Shown here: positions 52,191 to 60,579 of the stretch, in pieces
Layout: every line of letters begins with the position of its first letter
Position numbering within the stretch: the first letter of the stretch is position 1
The notes under the pieces: model-generated
The model's input: only the letters and a program-made list of their open reading frames with translations
Database searches by the model: none
Told to the model about the DNA's origin: nothing
Origin: Microbacterium gallinarum
GTDB lineage: Bacteria > Actinomycetota > Actinomycetes > Actinomycetales > Microbacteriaceae
Length of the DNA stretch: 64,000 nt
Assembly: GCF_014837165.1 (NCBI RefSeq)
Contig: NZ_JACSPM010000001.1
Coordinates: forward strand, 826,304 to 890,303
Direction: 5' to 3'
Made by a program: the position numbers and the translations under genes

Positions 52191-53302
52191 GCTGCCACCG
52201 CCGTGTTCACGGCCGGGTCGACGGCGGTCTGGGGCAGCACCTGAACGGCGGTGGGGTCGACCGTGACCCACAGCGACTCGCCGACGGAGTGGCGCACGCC
52301 TGCGGCGAGCGGAGCGAGCACGTCGAGGTGAGTGCCGCCCGGGAGCTCGACGGCGTAGCGGATGCTGCTGCCCTGGAAGCTCGCGACCCGGACGATTCCG
52401 GGCCAGCTGTTCACGCCGGCCGCTCCCTCGCGGGAGAGGCGGATGTCCTCGCTGCGGATGCAGGCGCTGAGGTCGGTCGCCCCGGGCGCCGGTCGGCGGC
52501 CCGTCGCCGAGATCGAGACCGCCCCGTCGCCGAGCGCGAAGTCACCCGAGGTGCGGGAGGTCGCGGGCAGGACGTTCGAGACGCCGAGGAAGTGCGCGAT
52601 CGACGAGCTCGCCGGCTGGGTGTACATCGCCGACGGCTCCTCCATCTGCACGATGACGCCGTCCTGCATCAGGGCGATGCGGTCGGCCAGGGCGAACGCC
52701 TCCTGCTGATCGTGCGTGACGTAGACCGTCGTGAGGCCGAGCTGCAGCTGGATCTCGCGCAGTTCGATGCGCAGGCGGTCTCGGAGGCGCGCGTCGAGGT
52801 TCGACAGCGGCTCGTCGAGGAGGAGGACGTCGGGGCGCATGACGAGGCTGCGTGCAAGCGCGACGCGCTGCATCTGGCCACCCGACAGCAGGCTCGCGCC
52901 ACGGCTGGCGAAGCTCTCGAGACCGACGAGCTCGAGGACCTCGTGCACGCGCTGCTTGATCTCGGCCTTCGGCAGCTTCTGCAGTTTGAGCGAGTATCCG
53001 ACGTTCTCGAACACCGTCATGTGGGGCCACACGGCGTACGACTGGAACACCATGCCGACGTTGCGCTTGTTCGGCGGCACGTTGATACCCCGGGCTGCGT
53101 CGAACACGACGGTGTCGCCGATGGTGATGCGGCCGGCAGTGGGCTCTTCGAGACCGGCGATGCAGCGCATCGTGCTGGTCTTGCCGCAGCCGGACTTGCC
53201 GAGCAGGACGACCGATTCATGATCGCCGATCTCGAGGTCCATGTTCTCGATGGCGGTGAACTTGCCGTACCGCAGCTGCAGATTCTCGATGGTGATCTTC
53301 AT
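52187..53302 (-). CDS. ABC transporter ATP-binding protein (PotA/FbpC type)
   Basis: 371 residues. Walker A is LLGKSGCGKTS (about 33-43), the signature LLSGGQMQRVALAR (about 134-147) and Walker B VLLLDEPLSNLD, followed by the switch His in VTHDQQ. A C-terminal TOBE domain (about 285-360) is of the polyamine/iron importer kind. It lies 12 bases after the decarboxylase gene and overlaps the permease gene. GCAGGAG precedes the ATG. Confidence 0.94.
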   Translation of the reverse strand: MKITIENLQLRYGKFTAIENMDLEIGDHESVVLLGKSGCGKTSTMRCIAGLEEPTAGRITIGDTVVFDAARGINVPPNKRNVGMVFQSYAVWPHMTVFENVGYSLKLQKLPKAEIKQRVHEVLELVGLESFASRGASLLSGGQMQRVALARSLVMRPDVLLLDEPLSNLDARLRDRLRIELREIQLQLGLTTVYVTHDQQEAFALADRIALMQDGVIVQMEEPSAMYTQPASSSIAHFLGVSNVLPATSRTSGDFALGDGAVSISATGRRPAPGATDLSACIRSEDIRLSREGAAGVNSWPGIVRVASFQGSSIRYAVELPGGTHLDVLAPLAAGVRHSVGESLWVTVDPTAVQVLPQTAVDPAVNTAVAA

Positions 53303-53314
53303 GGTCTCCTGCTC

Positions 53315-54892
53315 TCAGGCGTGAAAGGTGCGGGCTTCGATGAGCACGGGGCCGTCGGTGGCGAGGGCGCGCTCGAGCGCGTCGCGAAGCTGGGCTTCTG
53401 TCGCTACCGACTCGGCGGTCACGCCGTAGCCCTCGGCGAGGCGGACGAAGTCGATGCCCGGAAGGTCGAACGAAGGCGCGCCCTCGACGTCCAGTCGGCG
53501 GCCGAAGCTCACCATGGCACCATACGTCTCGTTGCGAAGCACGACGAAAACGACGGGGACATCATGTTGCGCGGCCGACCACAGGCCGGTGATGCCGAAG
53601 TTCGCCGAGCCGTCTCCGATCGAGGCGATCACGCGACGGTGCGGCTGCGCGAGCTGGATCCCGACGGCGGCCGGAAGGCCGAACCCGAGGCCGCCGGCGG
53701 CAGCCGAGTAGAACGATCCCTGCGCGCAGAGCTCGACGTTGTTCCAGAACGCCTCGGCCGTCGACGTCGACTCCACCACGTGGATCGCGTCGACGGGGGC
53801 GATCTCGGAGATCGTGCGGAAGACCGTGTCGGGGTGCATGCGGTCGGCGCGGTCGATGCCGGCGATGCGCACCGCGCGGGCCGGCAGCTCGACGTCGCGG
53901 ACCGCGACCGTCTCCGACAGGCGCGCCGTGGTGTCGGCGACCGGGGCGAGGTACGCGTCGCCCATGGGGGCGCGGGAGATCTCCGAAGGGTCCTGCGAGA
54001 TCTGGATCAGCCGCGACCCCTCGGCCAGGTACCGGCCCGGGCGATCGTGGTGGTAGCGGAACACCGCCGCGCCGAGGACGACGACGAGGTCGTGGGGCGA
54101 CAGCAGCTCGGCGATGCCGGCCACATTCGCGGGGAGCAGGCCGGCGAACTGCGCGTGCGACGTGGGGAACGGGCAGCGAGCAGGTGACGGCGCGATCCAC
54201 ACCGGGCAGCCGAGACGCTCGGCCAGCAGGACCGCGTGCTCATTCGCGTCGGTCGCGTCGACCTCGGGGCCGAGCACGAGCACGGGCGACCGGGATGCGT
54301 CGATGGCGTCGACGATCTCGGCGAGGCGCGCTTCCGACAGGCCGGTCGCGTCGAGCACGTCGCGGGCGACGGTGAGCTCGGTGTTCGCGTCGGCGTCGTG
54401 CTCCCAGTCGTCGTAGGGGACGGAGAGATGGGTCGGCCCCTTCGGGTGCAGGTTCGCGGTATGGATGACCTCCGCGAGCGAGCGAACGACGTCCTTGGGC
54501 GAGAGCGGCTCGAGGCTGAGCTTGGTCAAGGGCTTCGGGAGCTGCGCCGCGTCGGTGCTGGCCACCATGATCTGCTGGCCGACCATCGAGCGCACTTGCT
54601 GGCCCGAGAGCACCACCACGGGTGACTTCGACTGCACGGTGTTCGCGAGCACGCCCATCGAGGTGCCGGTGCCGGCCGCCGAGTGCAGGCTCACCAGCGG
54701 TGCCCGGCCCGAAGCCTGGGCGTAGCCGTCGGCCATGGCCAGGACAGCACCCTCGTGCAGGCCCATGACGTACGTGAAGTCCTCGGGGAACTCCTTCAGG
54801 AACAGCAGCTCGTTGGATCCGGGGTTGCCGAACACCGTGGTCATGCCGTGCCTGCGCAGCAATCCATACGCTGCGTCACGAATGGTCGTCAT
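53315..54892 (-). CDS. mdlC: Benzoylformate decarboxylase (thiamine diphosphate-dependent)
   Basis: 525 residues, matching the family length. Glu47 (GLHEGAV) is the cofactor-activating glutamate, and GDGSANF begins the ThDP-Mg motif near the C-terminal third. The residues known to be catalytic in the Pseudomonas putida enzyme (Ser26, His70, His281) are found here at exactly the same numbers: PGSNE, SLHSA and RYHHD. It converts aryl-glyoxylates to aldehydes and CO2. No mandelate dehydrogenase is encoded nearby, so the oxoacid may be imported directly by the ABC system in its operon. A divergent LysR gene adjoins it. Confidence 0.88.
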   Translation of the reverse strand: MTTIRDAAYGLLRRHGMTTVFGNPGSNELLFLKEFPEDFTYVMGLHEGAVLAMADGYAQASGRAPLVSLHSAAGTGTSMGVLANTVQSKSPVVVLSGQQVRSMVGQQIMVASTDAAQLPKPLTKLSLEPLSPKDVVRSLAEVIHTANLHPKGPTHLSVPYDDWEHDADANTELTVARDVLDATGLSEARLAEIVDAIDASRSPVLVLGPEVDATDANEHAVLLAERLGCPVWIAPSPARCPFPTSHAQFAGLLPANVAGIAELLSPHDLVVVLGAAVFRYHHDRPGRYLAEGSRLIQISQDPSEISRAPMGDAYLAPVADTTARLSETVAVRDVELPARAVRIAGIDRADRMHPDTVFRTISEIAPVDAIHVVESTSTAEAFWNNVELCAQGSFYSAAAGGLGFGLPAAVGIQLAQPHRRVIASIGDGSANFGITGLWSAAQHDVPVVFVVLRNETYGAMVSFGRRLDVEGAPSFDLPGIDFVRLAEGYGVTAESVATEAQLRDALERALATDGPVLIEARTFHA

Positions 54893-54987
54893 CGATTCCT
54901 CGCCTTACGCGGGGGGCTTCTGCGCCCGCCGCGCGACAAGAGTAAGCAGGTCATTGCCAAAAGCAGAACAACGGACCTTTGATCCAT

Positions 54988-55007
54988 CCATAGAGAGGAT
55001 TTATGGT
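54988..55007. promoter_or_regulatory. LysR-type operator overlapping the -10 of the lysR gene
   Basis: CCATA (54988-54992) and TATGG (55002-55006) form an inverted repeat with a 9-base spacer, the usual LysR half-site layout. The right half is part of TATGGT (55002-55007), the -10 of the leaderless LysR gene, so the regulator would block its own promoter. Confidence 0.5.
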
Positions 55008-55013
55008 TGGACG

Positions 55014-55904
55014 ATGGCAGAGTACGACATCGGGATGCTGCGCGTCTTCCTCCTCGTCTATGAGACGGGCAGTGTCACGACCGCCGCCGAGCGTCTCTTC
55101 CTCAGTCAGCCATCCGTGAGCTACACGCTCCGCAAGCTGCGCGCGCACTTCAGCGATCCCCTCTTCGTACGTCGTGGCACCCGCCTCGAGCCGACACCCG
55201 TGGCGGAGGAGCGGTACCCGAAGCTGCGCCGGCTCGTCGAGTCGATGGATGAGGTCATGGCTCCTGCTTCGGCGTTCCGCCCCGAGACGTCGACGCGCCG
55301 ATTCCGGCTGCGCATGACGGATGTCGGCGTCAGCGGGCTGCTGCCGCGCATCCTGCAGCGCGTCCGCGCCGAAGCGCCCAGCGTCGTGCTCGATGTCGAG
55401 TCGCTCAATCTCGCCACCGTCGTCCAGGACCTCCGATCCGGCGCGACCGACGCCGCGATCTGCACGACGCGGCTCGACGAGCCCGACCTGCAGCGCGATG
55501 AGCTGTTCACCCAGGCCTACGCGGGGCTGCGACCGGTCGGGCACCCGCGCATCGGCGAGAGGCCGACGCTGCCGGAGTACGAGGCCGAGGAGCACGTGAC
55601 GGTCGCGATCTCCACCGGCCACACGGCGCTCGACCGCCACGTGCGCGAGACGGGCATCCAGCGCCGGGTCGCCCTCATCGTCCCCACGTTCGCCGCGTTG
55701 CCGGCGCTGCTCGAGCGCACCGACCTGCTCTCCTATGCGCCGACAAGCGTCGCGAACCGCCTGGTCGGACTCGGTCAGGTCGAGACGTTCGCACTGCCCT
55801 TCGACGTGCCCATCACAGAGATCGCGCTGTACACCGTGCGTCGAGAGCTGCCGTCCGCCGAGTTCGACTGGTTCCGCGGTGCCCTGGTCGAGGCCCTCCG
55901 CTGA
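55014..55904 (+). CDS. LysR-family regulator
   Basis: 296 residues from a leaderless ATG. The N-terminal helix-turn-helix (about 5-62, with GSVTTAAERLFLSQPSVSYTLRKLR) precedes an inducer-binding domain (about 88-295). It is divergent from mdlC and so probably activates the decarboxylase-importer operon in response to an aromatic acid. It ends 24 bases before the convergent IclR stop. Confidence 0.92.
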   Translation: MAEYDIGMLRVFLLVYETGSVTTAAERLFLSQPSVSYTLRKLRAHFSDPLFVRRGTRLEPTPVAEERYPKLRRLVESMDEVMAPASAFRPETSTRRFRLRMTDVGVSGLLPRILQRVRAEAPSVVLDVESLNLATVVQDLRSGATDAAICTTRLDEPDLQRDELFTQAYAGLRPVGHPRIGERPTLPEYEAEEHVTVAISTGHTALDRHVRETGIQRRVALIVPTFAALPALLERTDLLSYAPTSVANRLVGLGQVETFALPFDVPITEIALYTVRRELPSAEFDWFRGALVEALR

Positions 55905-55928
55905 TCTCACCTGATCCGGGACGTGCCG

Positions 55929-56702
55929 TCAGCGCAGTTCGCCCCCGGAACGCCGTGACAGGTCAGCGCTGATCGCCCGCGCGGTCATCAGCACCCGCGG
56001 CACGATCGTCCGCGGGTCGGCGATGCGGGTGTCGGGGAACGACACGGCCACGCTCGCGACGATGGTGGCATCCTCCCCGAACACGGGGGCCGCGACCGTG
56101 GTGCGACCCGGAAGCCCGTCGTTGCGCGAGATCCCGACGCCCGTGGTGCGGATCTCCGCGAGCTCCTTGCGCAGCGCGGGCAGCACCGCGGCCAGATCGG
56201 GCGAGTGCTCGGCATCCTCCTGGAGGCGTGCCCAGGCGTCGTCACTGTAGGCGAGCAGCACGCGGCCGCCTCCCGTGCTCTGCAGCGGCATGCGCCGGGT
56301 CGCCCTGGTCGACTTCGCCGTCGGCTTGACGCGCGTTATCCGGTCCGCGAATATCGCGTCGGTTCCGTCACGGACGCCGAGATACACGGTGCCTCGCGTG
56401 ACGACATGCAGGTCGACCAGGTACGGCTGCGCGAGTTCGCGCAGCCGGCGAACCTGCGGGGCGCCGATGCCGAGGCGCCAGATGCGGGTGCCGAGCCGAT
56501 AGCGCCCGCGCTCGACGCGCTCGACGCCGCCCCATTCGACGAGGGCGGCGAGCATGCGGTGGACGGTCGCGGGCGGAAGCGCCGTGCGCTCGCAGATGCC
56601 GGCGACGGTCATCTCGGTGCCGCCGGCGAAGCAGTCGAGGATGTCGAAAGCCCGGCCGAGGACGCTGCGCTTGCCGTCGTCGCGCTCGACATCCTCCGAC
56701 AT
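55929..56702 (-). CDS. IclR-family regulator 2
   Basis: 257 residues with GGAGGGT before the ATG. Winged helix (about 12-70, AGICERTALPPATVHRMLAAL) and IclR effector domain (about 75-250). It is divergent from the gentisate dioxygenase gene, with 143 bases between them, and is the leading candidate to bind the motif shared by the two gentisate-branch promoters. IclR proteins often regulate gentisate and protocatechuate pathways. Confidence 0.9.
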   Translation of the reverse strand: MSEDVERDDGKRSVLGRAFDILDCFAGGTEMTVAGICERTALPPATVHRMLAALVEWGGVERVERGRYRLGTRIWRLGIGAPQVRRLRELAQPYLVDLHVVTRGTVYLGVRDGTDAIFADRITRVKPTAKSTRATRRMPLQSTGGGRVLLAYSDDAWARLQEDAEHSPDLAAVLPALRKELAEIRTTGVGISRNDGLPGRTTVAAPVFGEDATIVASVAVSFPDTRIADPRTIVPRVLMTARAISADLSRRSGGELR

Positions 56703-56772
56703 GGAAACCCTCCGGTCGCACGGCCCGATGGGATGACCCGCAGACGACTCACATGCTAATCCTTCGCCGCGC

Positions 56773-56808
56773 TTGACGGCCCGACATCGACGATGCACAA
56801 TTCTAGAT
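56773..56808 (+). promoter_or_regulatory. Gentisate dioxygenase promoter with shared operator motif
   Basis: TTGACG (56773-56778) lies 17 bases before CACAAT (56796-56801). The 18-mer CGATGCACAATTCTAGAT (56791-56808) matches the one at 45771-45788 at 14 of 18 positions, consensus CGATRCASAATTCTRGAT with end variation. Confidence 0.5.
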
Positions 56809-56845
56809 AAAGGAATGTGAGTCTGCATAACAGAACGGAGTCGCC

Positions 56846-57871
56846 ATGACTGCCACCACAACCGACACCGAACGCTTCTACGCCGAGCTCCAGGAGAACC
56901 ACTACTCCCCGCTCTGGCAGCTCATGGGAGGGCTCGGCCCCGAGGCCAAGACGAACCTCGTGCCGCACATCTGGCGTTACGAGCAGGCCCGCGAGCTGAT
57001 GATGCAGGCAGGCGAGGTCGTGCCGCTCGAGGACGCCCTCCGTCGCGTACTCGGCTTCCGCAACCCGGGTTCGCGTCCCGACCAGCGCACCGGTGCCACC
57101 GACTCGCTCTGGGCCGCGCTGCAGCTCGTGCTCCCGGGGGAGATCGCGCCGCCCCACCGCCACACTCCCTCGGCGCTCCGGTTCATCGTCGAGGGCGAGG
57201 GCGCCTACACCGTCGTCAACGGCCAGCGGGTCCCGATGGAGGTGGGCGACTTCCTGCTCACCCCGGCCCTGCACTGGCACGAGCACGGCCACGAGGGCGA
57301 CGGCCCCATGATCTGGCTCGACGGCCTGGACTCGCCGCTGATCAGCCGCCTGAACCAGTACATCATCGACGAGGAGAGCGACTTCCAGCCCGTCGACAAG
57401 CCCATGCCCGCCCCGTACGTCCAGGGCATGCTGGCCAAGACCTGGGGAGAGCCGCACGCACTCACGCAGCCGCTCGTCTACAAGCTCGCCGATGCGCTGG
57501 AGGCGCTCGAGTACCTGCGCGACCTCGAAGGCGACCCGTACGACGACATCATCGTCGAGTACAAGAACCCGACCACGGGCGGCCCGGTCATGACGACCAT
57601 CTCCGCCTACCTGCAGCTCATCCGCCCCGGCGTCGACACCAAGTCGCACCGCCACACCCACAGCACCGTGTACCACGTGGTCTCGGGCAGCGGCTACTCG
57701 ATCGTCGACGGCCAGAAGATCGAGTGGACCAAGGGCGACACCCTGGCCATCCCGCTCTGGTACGAGCACTCCCACCACAACGACACGACGGAGGACGCCG
57801 TGCTCTTCTCCTACACCGACCGTCCGGCGATCACCGCCCTCGGCCTCTGGCGCGAGCGGGGCGCTGCCTGA
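56846..57871 (+). CDS. Gentisate 1,2-dioxygenase
   Basis: 341 residues with two cupin domains. The iron ligands should be His104 and His106 (PPHRHTPSALRF) and His145 (ALHWHEH); the C-terminal cupin also keeps SHRHTHSTVYHV. The enzyme opens the gentisate ring to maleylpyruvate with O2. ACGGAG precedes the ATG. Its stop overlaps the start of the hydrolase gene (TGATG). Confidence 0.93.
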   Translation: MTATTTDTERFYAELQENHYSPLWQLMGGLGPEAKTNLVPHIWRYEQARELMMQAGEVVPLEDALRRVLGFRNPGSRPDQRTGATDSLWAALQLVLPGEIAPPHRHTPSALRFIVEGEGAYTVVNGQRVPMEVGDFLLTPALHWHEHGHEGDGPMIWLDGLDSPLISRLNQYIIDEESDFQPVDKPMPAPYVQGMLAKTWGEPHALTQPLVYKLADALEALEYLRDLEGDPYDDIIVEYKNPTTGGPVMTTISAYLQLIRPGVDTKSHRHTHSTVYHVVSGSGYSIVDGQKIEWTKGDTLAIPLWYEHSHHNDTTEDAVLFSYTDRPAITALGLWRERGAA

Positions 57872-58725
57872 TGCGCGTCTGCGTCTACGACGACGACCGA
57901 GTCGGCGCGCTTGCATCCGACAGCACGATCGTCGACCTCACCGACCTCGTGCCCGGGCACACGCCGGCCGATGAGCGCATGAACGCGCTGATCGCGAACT
58001 GGGATGCGGTCAAGCCGACCGCCGCGGAGCGCGTCGCCGCCGGCGGCGGAGTGCCCGAGGCGGATGCCGTTCTGCGAGCGCCGCAGCCCCGTCCGCGCAA
58101 CCTCTTCGCCGCGCCGGTGAACTACCACAAGCACCAGCAGGAGATGGGCGGCGACGCCGGCGTGTACGTCGGCCGCCAGATCCTCACGGCCGAGGTTCGC
58201 AAGGGCTTCCTCAAGGCCGCCACGTCGATCGTCGGGCCCGACGGCGCCATCGAGCTGCCGTGGGAGGACCGCCGCTTCGACCACGAGGCCGAGATCGGCG
58301 TCATCATCGGCAAGAAAGCGAGCCGCGTGTCGACCGACGACGCGCTGGACTACGTGTTCGGCTACACCCCGCTGCTCGACATCACGCTCCGCGGCGAGGA
58401 GGACCGGTCGTTCCGCAAGTCGTTCGACACCTTCACGCCGATCGGCCCGTACATCGTGACCGCCGACGAGGTCGACGATCCCGAGAAGCTCGACTTCTGG
58501 CTCACCGTCAACGGCGAGGAGCGTCAGAAGTCGAACACGTCGTACCTCATCTACGGCATCGCGAAGCTCATCGAGGTGTATTCGGAGGTGATGACGCTGC
58601 AGCCCGGCGACATCATCGCCACCGGAACGCCCGAGGGCGTCGGCCAGATCGTCCCCGGCGACACCGTCGTGCTCACGATCCCCGAGGTCGGCGAGCTCAC
58701 CATGCCGGTGGTCGCGCGCGCCTGA
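57871..58725 (+). CDS. Fumarylacetoacetate-hydrolase-family enzyme, probably fumarylpyruvate or maleylpyruvate hydrolase
   Basis: 284 residues, translationally coupled to the dioxygenase. The metal-binding segment is DHEAEIGVIIGKK, followed by GYTPLLDITLRG and TGTPEGVGQI, all family hallmarks. It would release pyruvate plus fumarate or malate. No maleylpyruvate isomerase gene lies in the window; either a mycothiol-dependent one is elsewhere or this enzyme uses maleylpyruvate directly. Its TGA abuts the stop of the convergent hydrolase gene. Confidence 0.87.
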   Translation: MRVCVYDDDRVGALASDSTIVDLTDLVPGHTPADERMNALIANWDAVKPTAAERVAAGGGVPEADAVLRAPQPRPRNLFAAPVNYHKHQQEMGGDAGVYVGRQILTAEVRKGFLKAATSIVGPDGAIELPWEDRRFDHEAEIGVIIGKKASRVSTDDALDYVFGYTPLLDITLRGEEDRSFRKSFDTFTPIGPYIVTADEVDDPEKLDFWLTVNGEERQKSNTSYLIYGIAKLIEVYSEVMTLQPGDIIATGTPEGVGQIVPGDTVVLTIPEVGELTMPVVARA

Positions 58726-59772
58726 TCACGCTGAGGGTCTGGGGTGGGGTACGTCCTCACCCCAGGCCTTTCGCATGTCGTCGAGGCGGCCGTCGGCGAT
58801 CAGCCGCACGTGCATCGCCGTCTGGCGCAGGGCCGAGACGATGTGGTGCCTCGCGAGGTTCTCCCATCCGCGAGACCAGCTGAGCCTCGAGGCGATCTCC
58901 CACACCGAGGCATCCGGATCCGCCTCGCGCGCCTGCGCTACCTCGAACGACCGCCCGAGGTGCCGCCGCGCGATCTCGGTCGCCCGCTCGGCGATCCCAC
59001 GGAACCGGTATCCGTGACCGGGAAGCCCCACGAGGTCGTCGTACGCACGCATCGCGGCGAGGCCGTCGAGGTACGCCTCGAGCGGGTTGTCGACGGTCGG
59101 GCCGCCGAGGCCCACGCCCGGCGCGACCGTGGGCAGGATGTGGTCGCCGGTGTAGAGGAGGCCTCCCGCCTCATCGACGAGGCAGATGTGCCCCGGGGTG
59201 TGGCCCGGCGTATGGATGACGCGCAGGGTGCGCCCGGGAATGGGCAGCACGTCGTCGTCGTCGACGAGCACGTCCGCGATGACGACGGGGCGAGCGGATG
59301 CCTGGGCGAAGCGCGCGATCTCCGCGCGGCTGCCCTCCGGCACACCCCACGCCTCGATGTCCGCCTGGATCGGACCGGGATCGGAAGCGCGCGTCGCGAC
59401 CACTTCCTGAGCCCGCTGCTCCGCCCGGTGGAAGATGACCGGCGCGCCGTCGCGCTGGCGGAGGCGCTCCGCGAGGCCGAGGTGATCGGGGTGCAGGTGG
59501 GTCACCACAAGCGATGCGATCCGTGCGCCGCGGCCCGCGATCGCACGCACCGCCGTGTCGATGGCGTCGACGTTGGCGTCGAGCTCCCAGCCCGGATCGA
59601 CCACGTGCACGCCGCCCTCGGCATCCCTCACCAGATACGAGAGCGAGAACGGCATGCGCCCCGGAGCGATGCGAAGCGGCAGGCACCACACACCCTCGGC
59701 GACCTCTTCCATCGCGGGAAGGCGCCCTTCCGCCTGCGCGACGAACTCCGCCTGGCTGACCGGGGTGATCAC
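58726..59772 (-). CDS. Metallo-beta-lactamase-fold hydrolase 1
   Basis: 348 residues from a GTG overlapping the stop of the upstream MBL gene. The zinc motif THLHPDH, HTPGHTPGH and LYTGDHILP are the usual ligand positions, and a helical C-terminal extension (about 265-340) resembles that of lactonase- or thioesterase-like members. It may hydrolyse thioesters or lactones made by the neighbouring catabolic operons; no direct evidence. Confidence 0.85.
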   Translation of the reverse strand: MITPVSQAEFVAQAEGRLPAMEEVAEGVWCLPLRIAPGRMPFSLSYLVRDAEGGVHVVDPGWELDANVDAIDTAVRAIAGRGARIASLVVTHLHPDHLGLAERLRQRDGAPVIFHRAEQRAQEVVATRASDPGPIQADIEAWGVPEGSRAEIARFAQASARPVVIADVLVDDDDVLPIPGRTLRVIHTPGHTPGHICLVDEAGGLLYTGDHILPTVAPGVGLGGPTVDNPLEAYLDGLAAMRAYDDLVGLPGHGYRFRGIAERATEIARRHLGRSFEVAQAREADPDASVWEIASRLSWSRGWENLARHHIVSALRQTAMHVRLIADGRLDDMRKAWGEDVPHPRPSA

Positions 59773-60578
59773 GCCGTGGCCGCGAGGTGGTCCAGCTGCG
59801 CGCGCGTGGACGCCACCGCGGCGAAGCGCACGCGGGGATCGATCTCGCCGTAGACGCGATCGACGACGGCCTCGACGAGGGCGGGATCGTCGGATGCTTC
59901 GACTCCGAGCGCCGCGAGGACGCCGCGCACCTGGTCGAGGCGCTGCTCCCGATGCGACCGGTACGCGCGGCAGACCGCACGGAGGTCGGGAAGCATCGGC
60001 CCGTGGGCCGGCAGCACCGGGATGGCGCCAAACGCCTCCAGGGCGTCCAGCGACGCGAGATACGCACCGACGGCGCCGTCGGGGTGTGCGATGACGGTGG
60101 TCCCGCTGCCGAGGATCGTGTCGCCCGTGAGCATCGTCCCCCCTGCCGCGGGACTGTCGATCGCGGCATCGTCGGGGAGGTGGAAGCTCACCGAGTCCGT
60201 CGTATGACCGGGCGTGGCTACGACGCGGATGCGCGTGCCGGCGGCCTCGATCTCCTCGTCCGCCGCGAGAGGCTCTGCATTCCGGCACAGTGCGGCCCGC
60301 CACGCCCGCACCGGTGCGCCGGTGAGAGCGACGAGCGAGTCGACGCCTTCGACGTGGTCGGCGTGGTGGTGCGTGAGGAGGATGAGCTCGACCGTCCCGA
60401 ATCCCGCCAGGCGCTCCAGGTGGGCGGCATCCTCCGGACCCGGGTCGACGACCACGACGCCGTCGTGCCCGGGCGCCGCGATGACGAACGAGTTGGTGCC
60501 GCCCAGCGTCATCGGGCCCGGATTGGGCGCGAGCAGCCGTCTGACGAGCCGCGTCCAGTGATCGGCGGACGGCGTCAT
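59769..60578 (-). CDS. Metallo-beta-lactamase-fold hydrolase 2 (LACTB2-like)
   Basis: 269 residues. The opening NPGPMTLGGTNSFVI is characteristic of the LACTB2-like branch; LTHHHADH, ATPGHTTDS and LTGDTIL carry the zinc ligands. A winged-helix-like tail is at the C-terminus. It lies 1 base from the stop of the cytochrome gene, hence in an operon etfB-etfA-cytochrome-MBL-MBL. Confidence 0.87.
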   Translation of the reverse strand: MTPSADHWTRLVRRLLAPNPGPMTLGGTNSFVIAAPGHDGVVVVDPGPEDAAHLERLAGFGTVELILLTHHHADHVEGVDSLVALTGAPVRAWRAALCRNAEPLAADEEIEAAGTRIRVVATPGHTTDSVSFHLPDDAAIDSPAAGGTMLTGDTILGSGTTVIAHPDGAVGAYLASLDALEAFGAIPVLPAHGPMLPDLRAVCRAYRSHREQRLDQVRGVLAALGVEASDDPALVEAVVDRVYGEIDPRVRFAAVASTRAQLDHLAATA

Positions 60579-60579
60579 G

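Noticed and set aside
49219..53302. Iron(III) importer
   Set aside because: The class fits, but co-transcription with benzoylformate decarboxylase argues for an organic anion; no iron-related gene or Fur-like site was seen.
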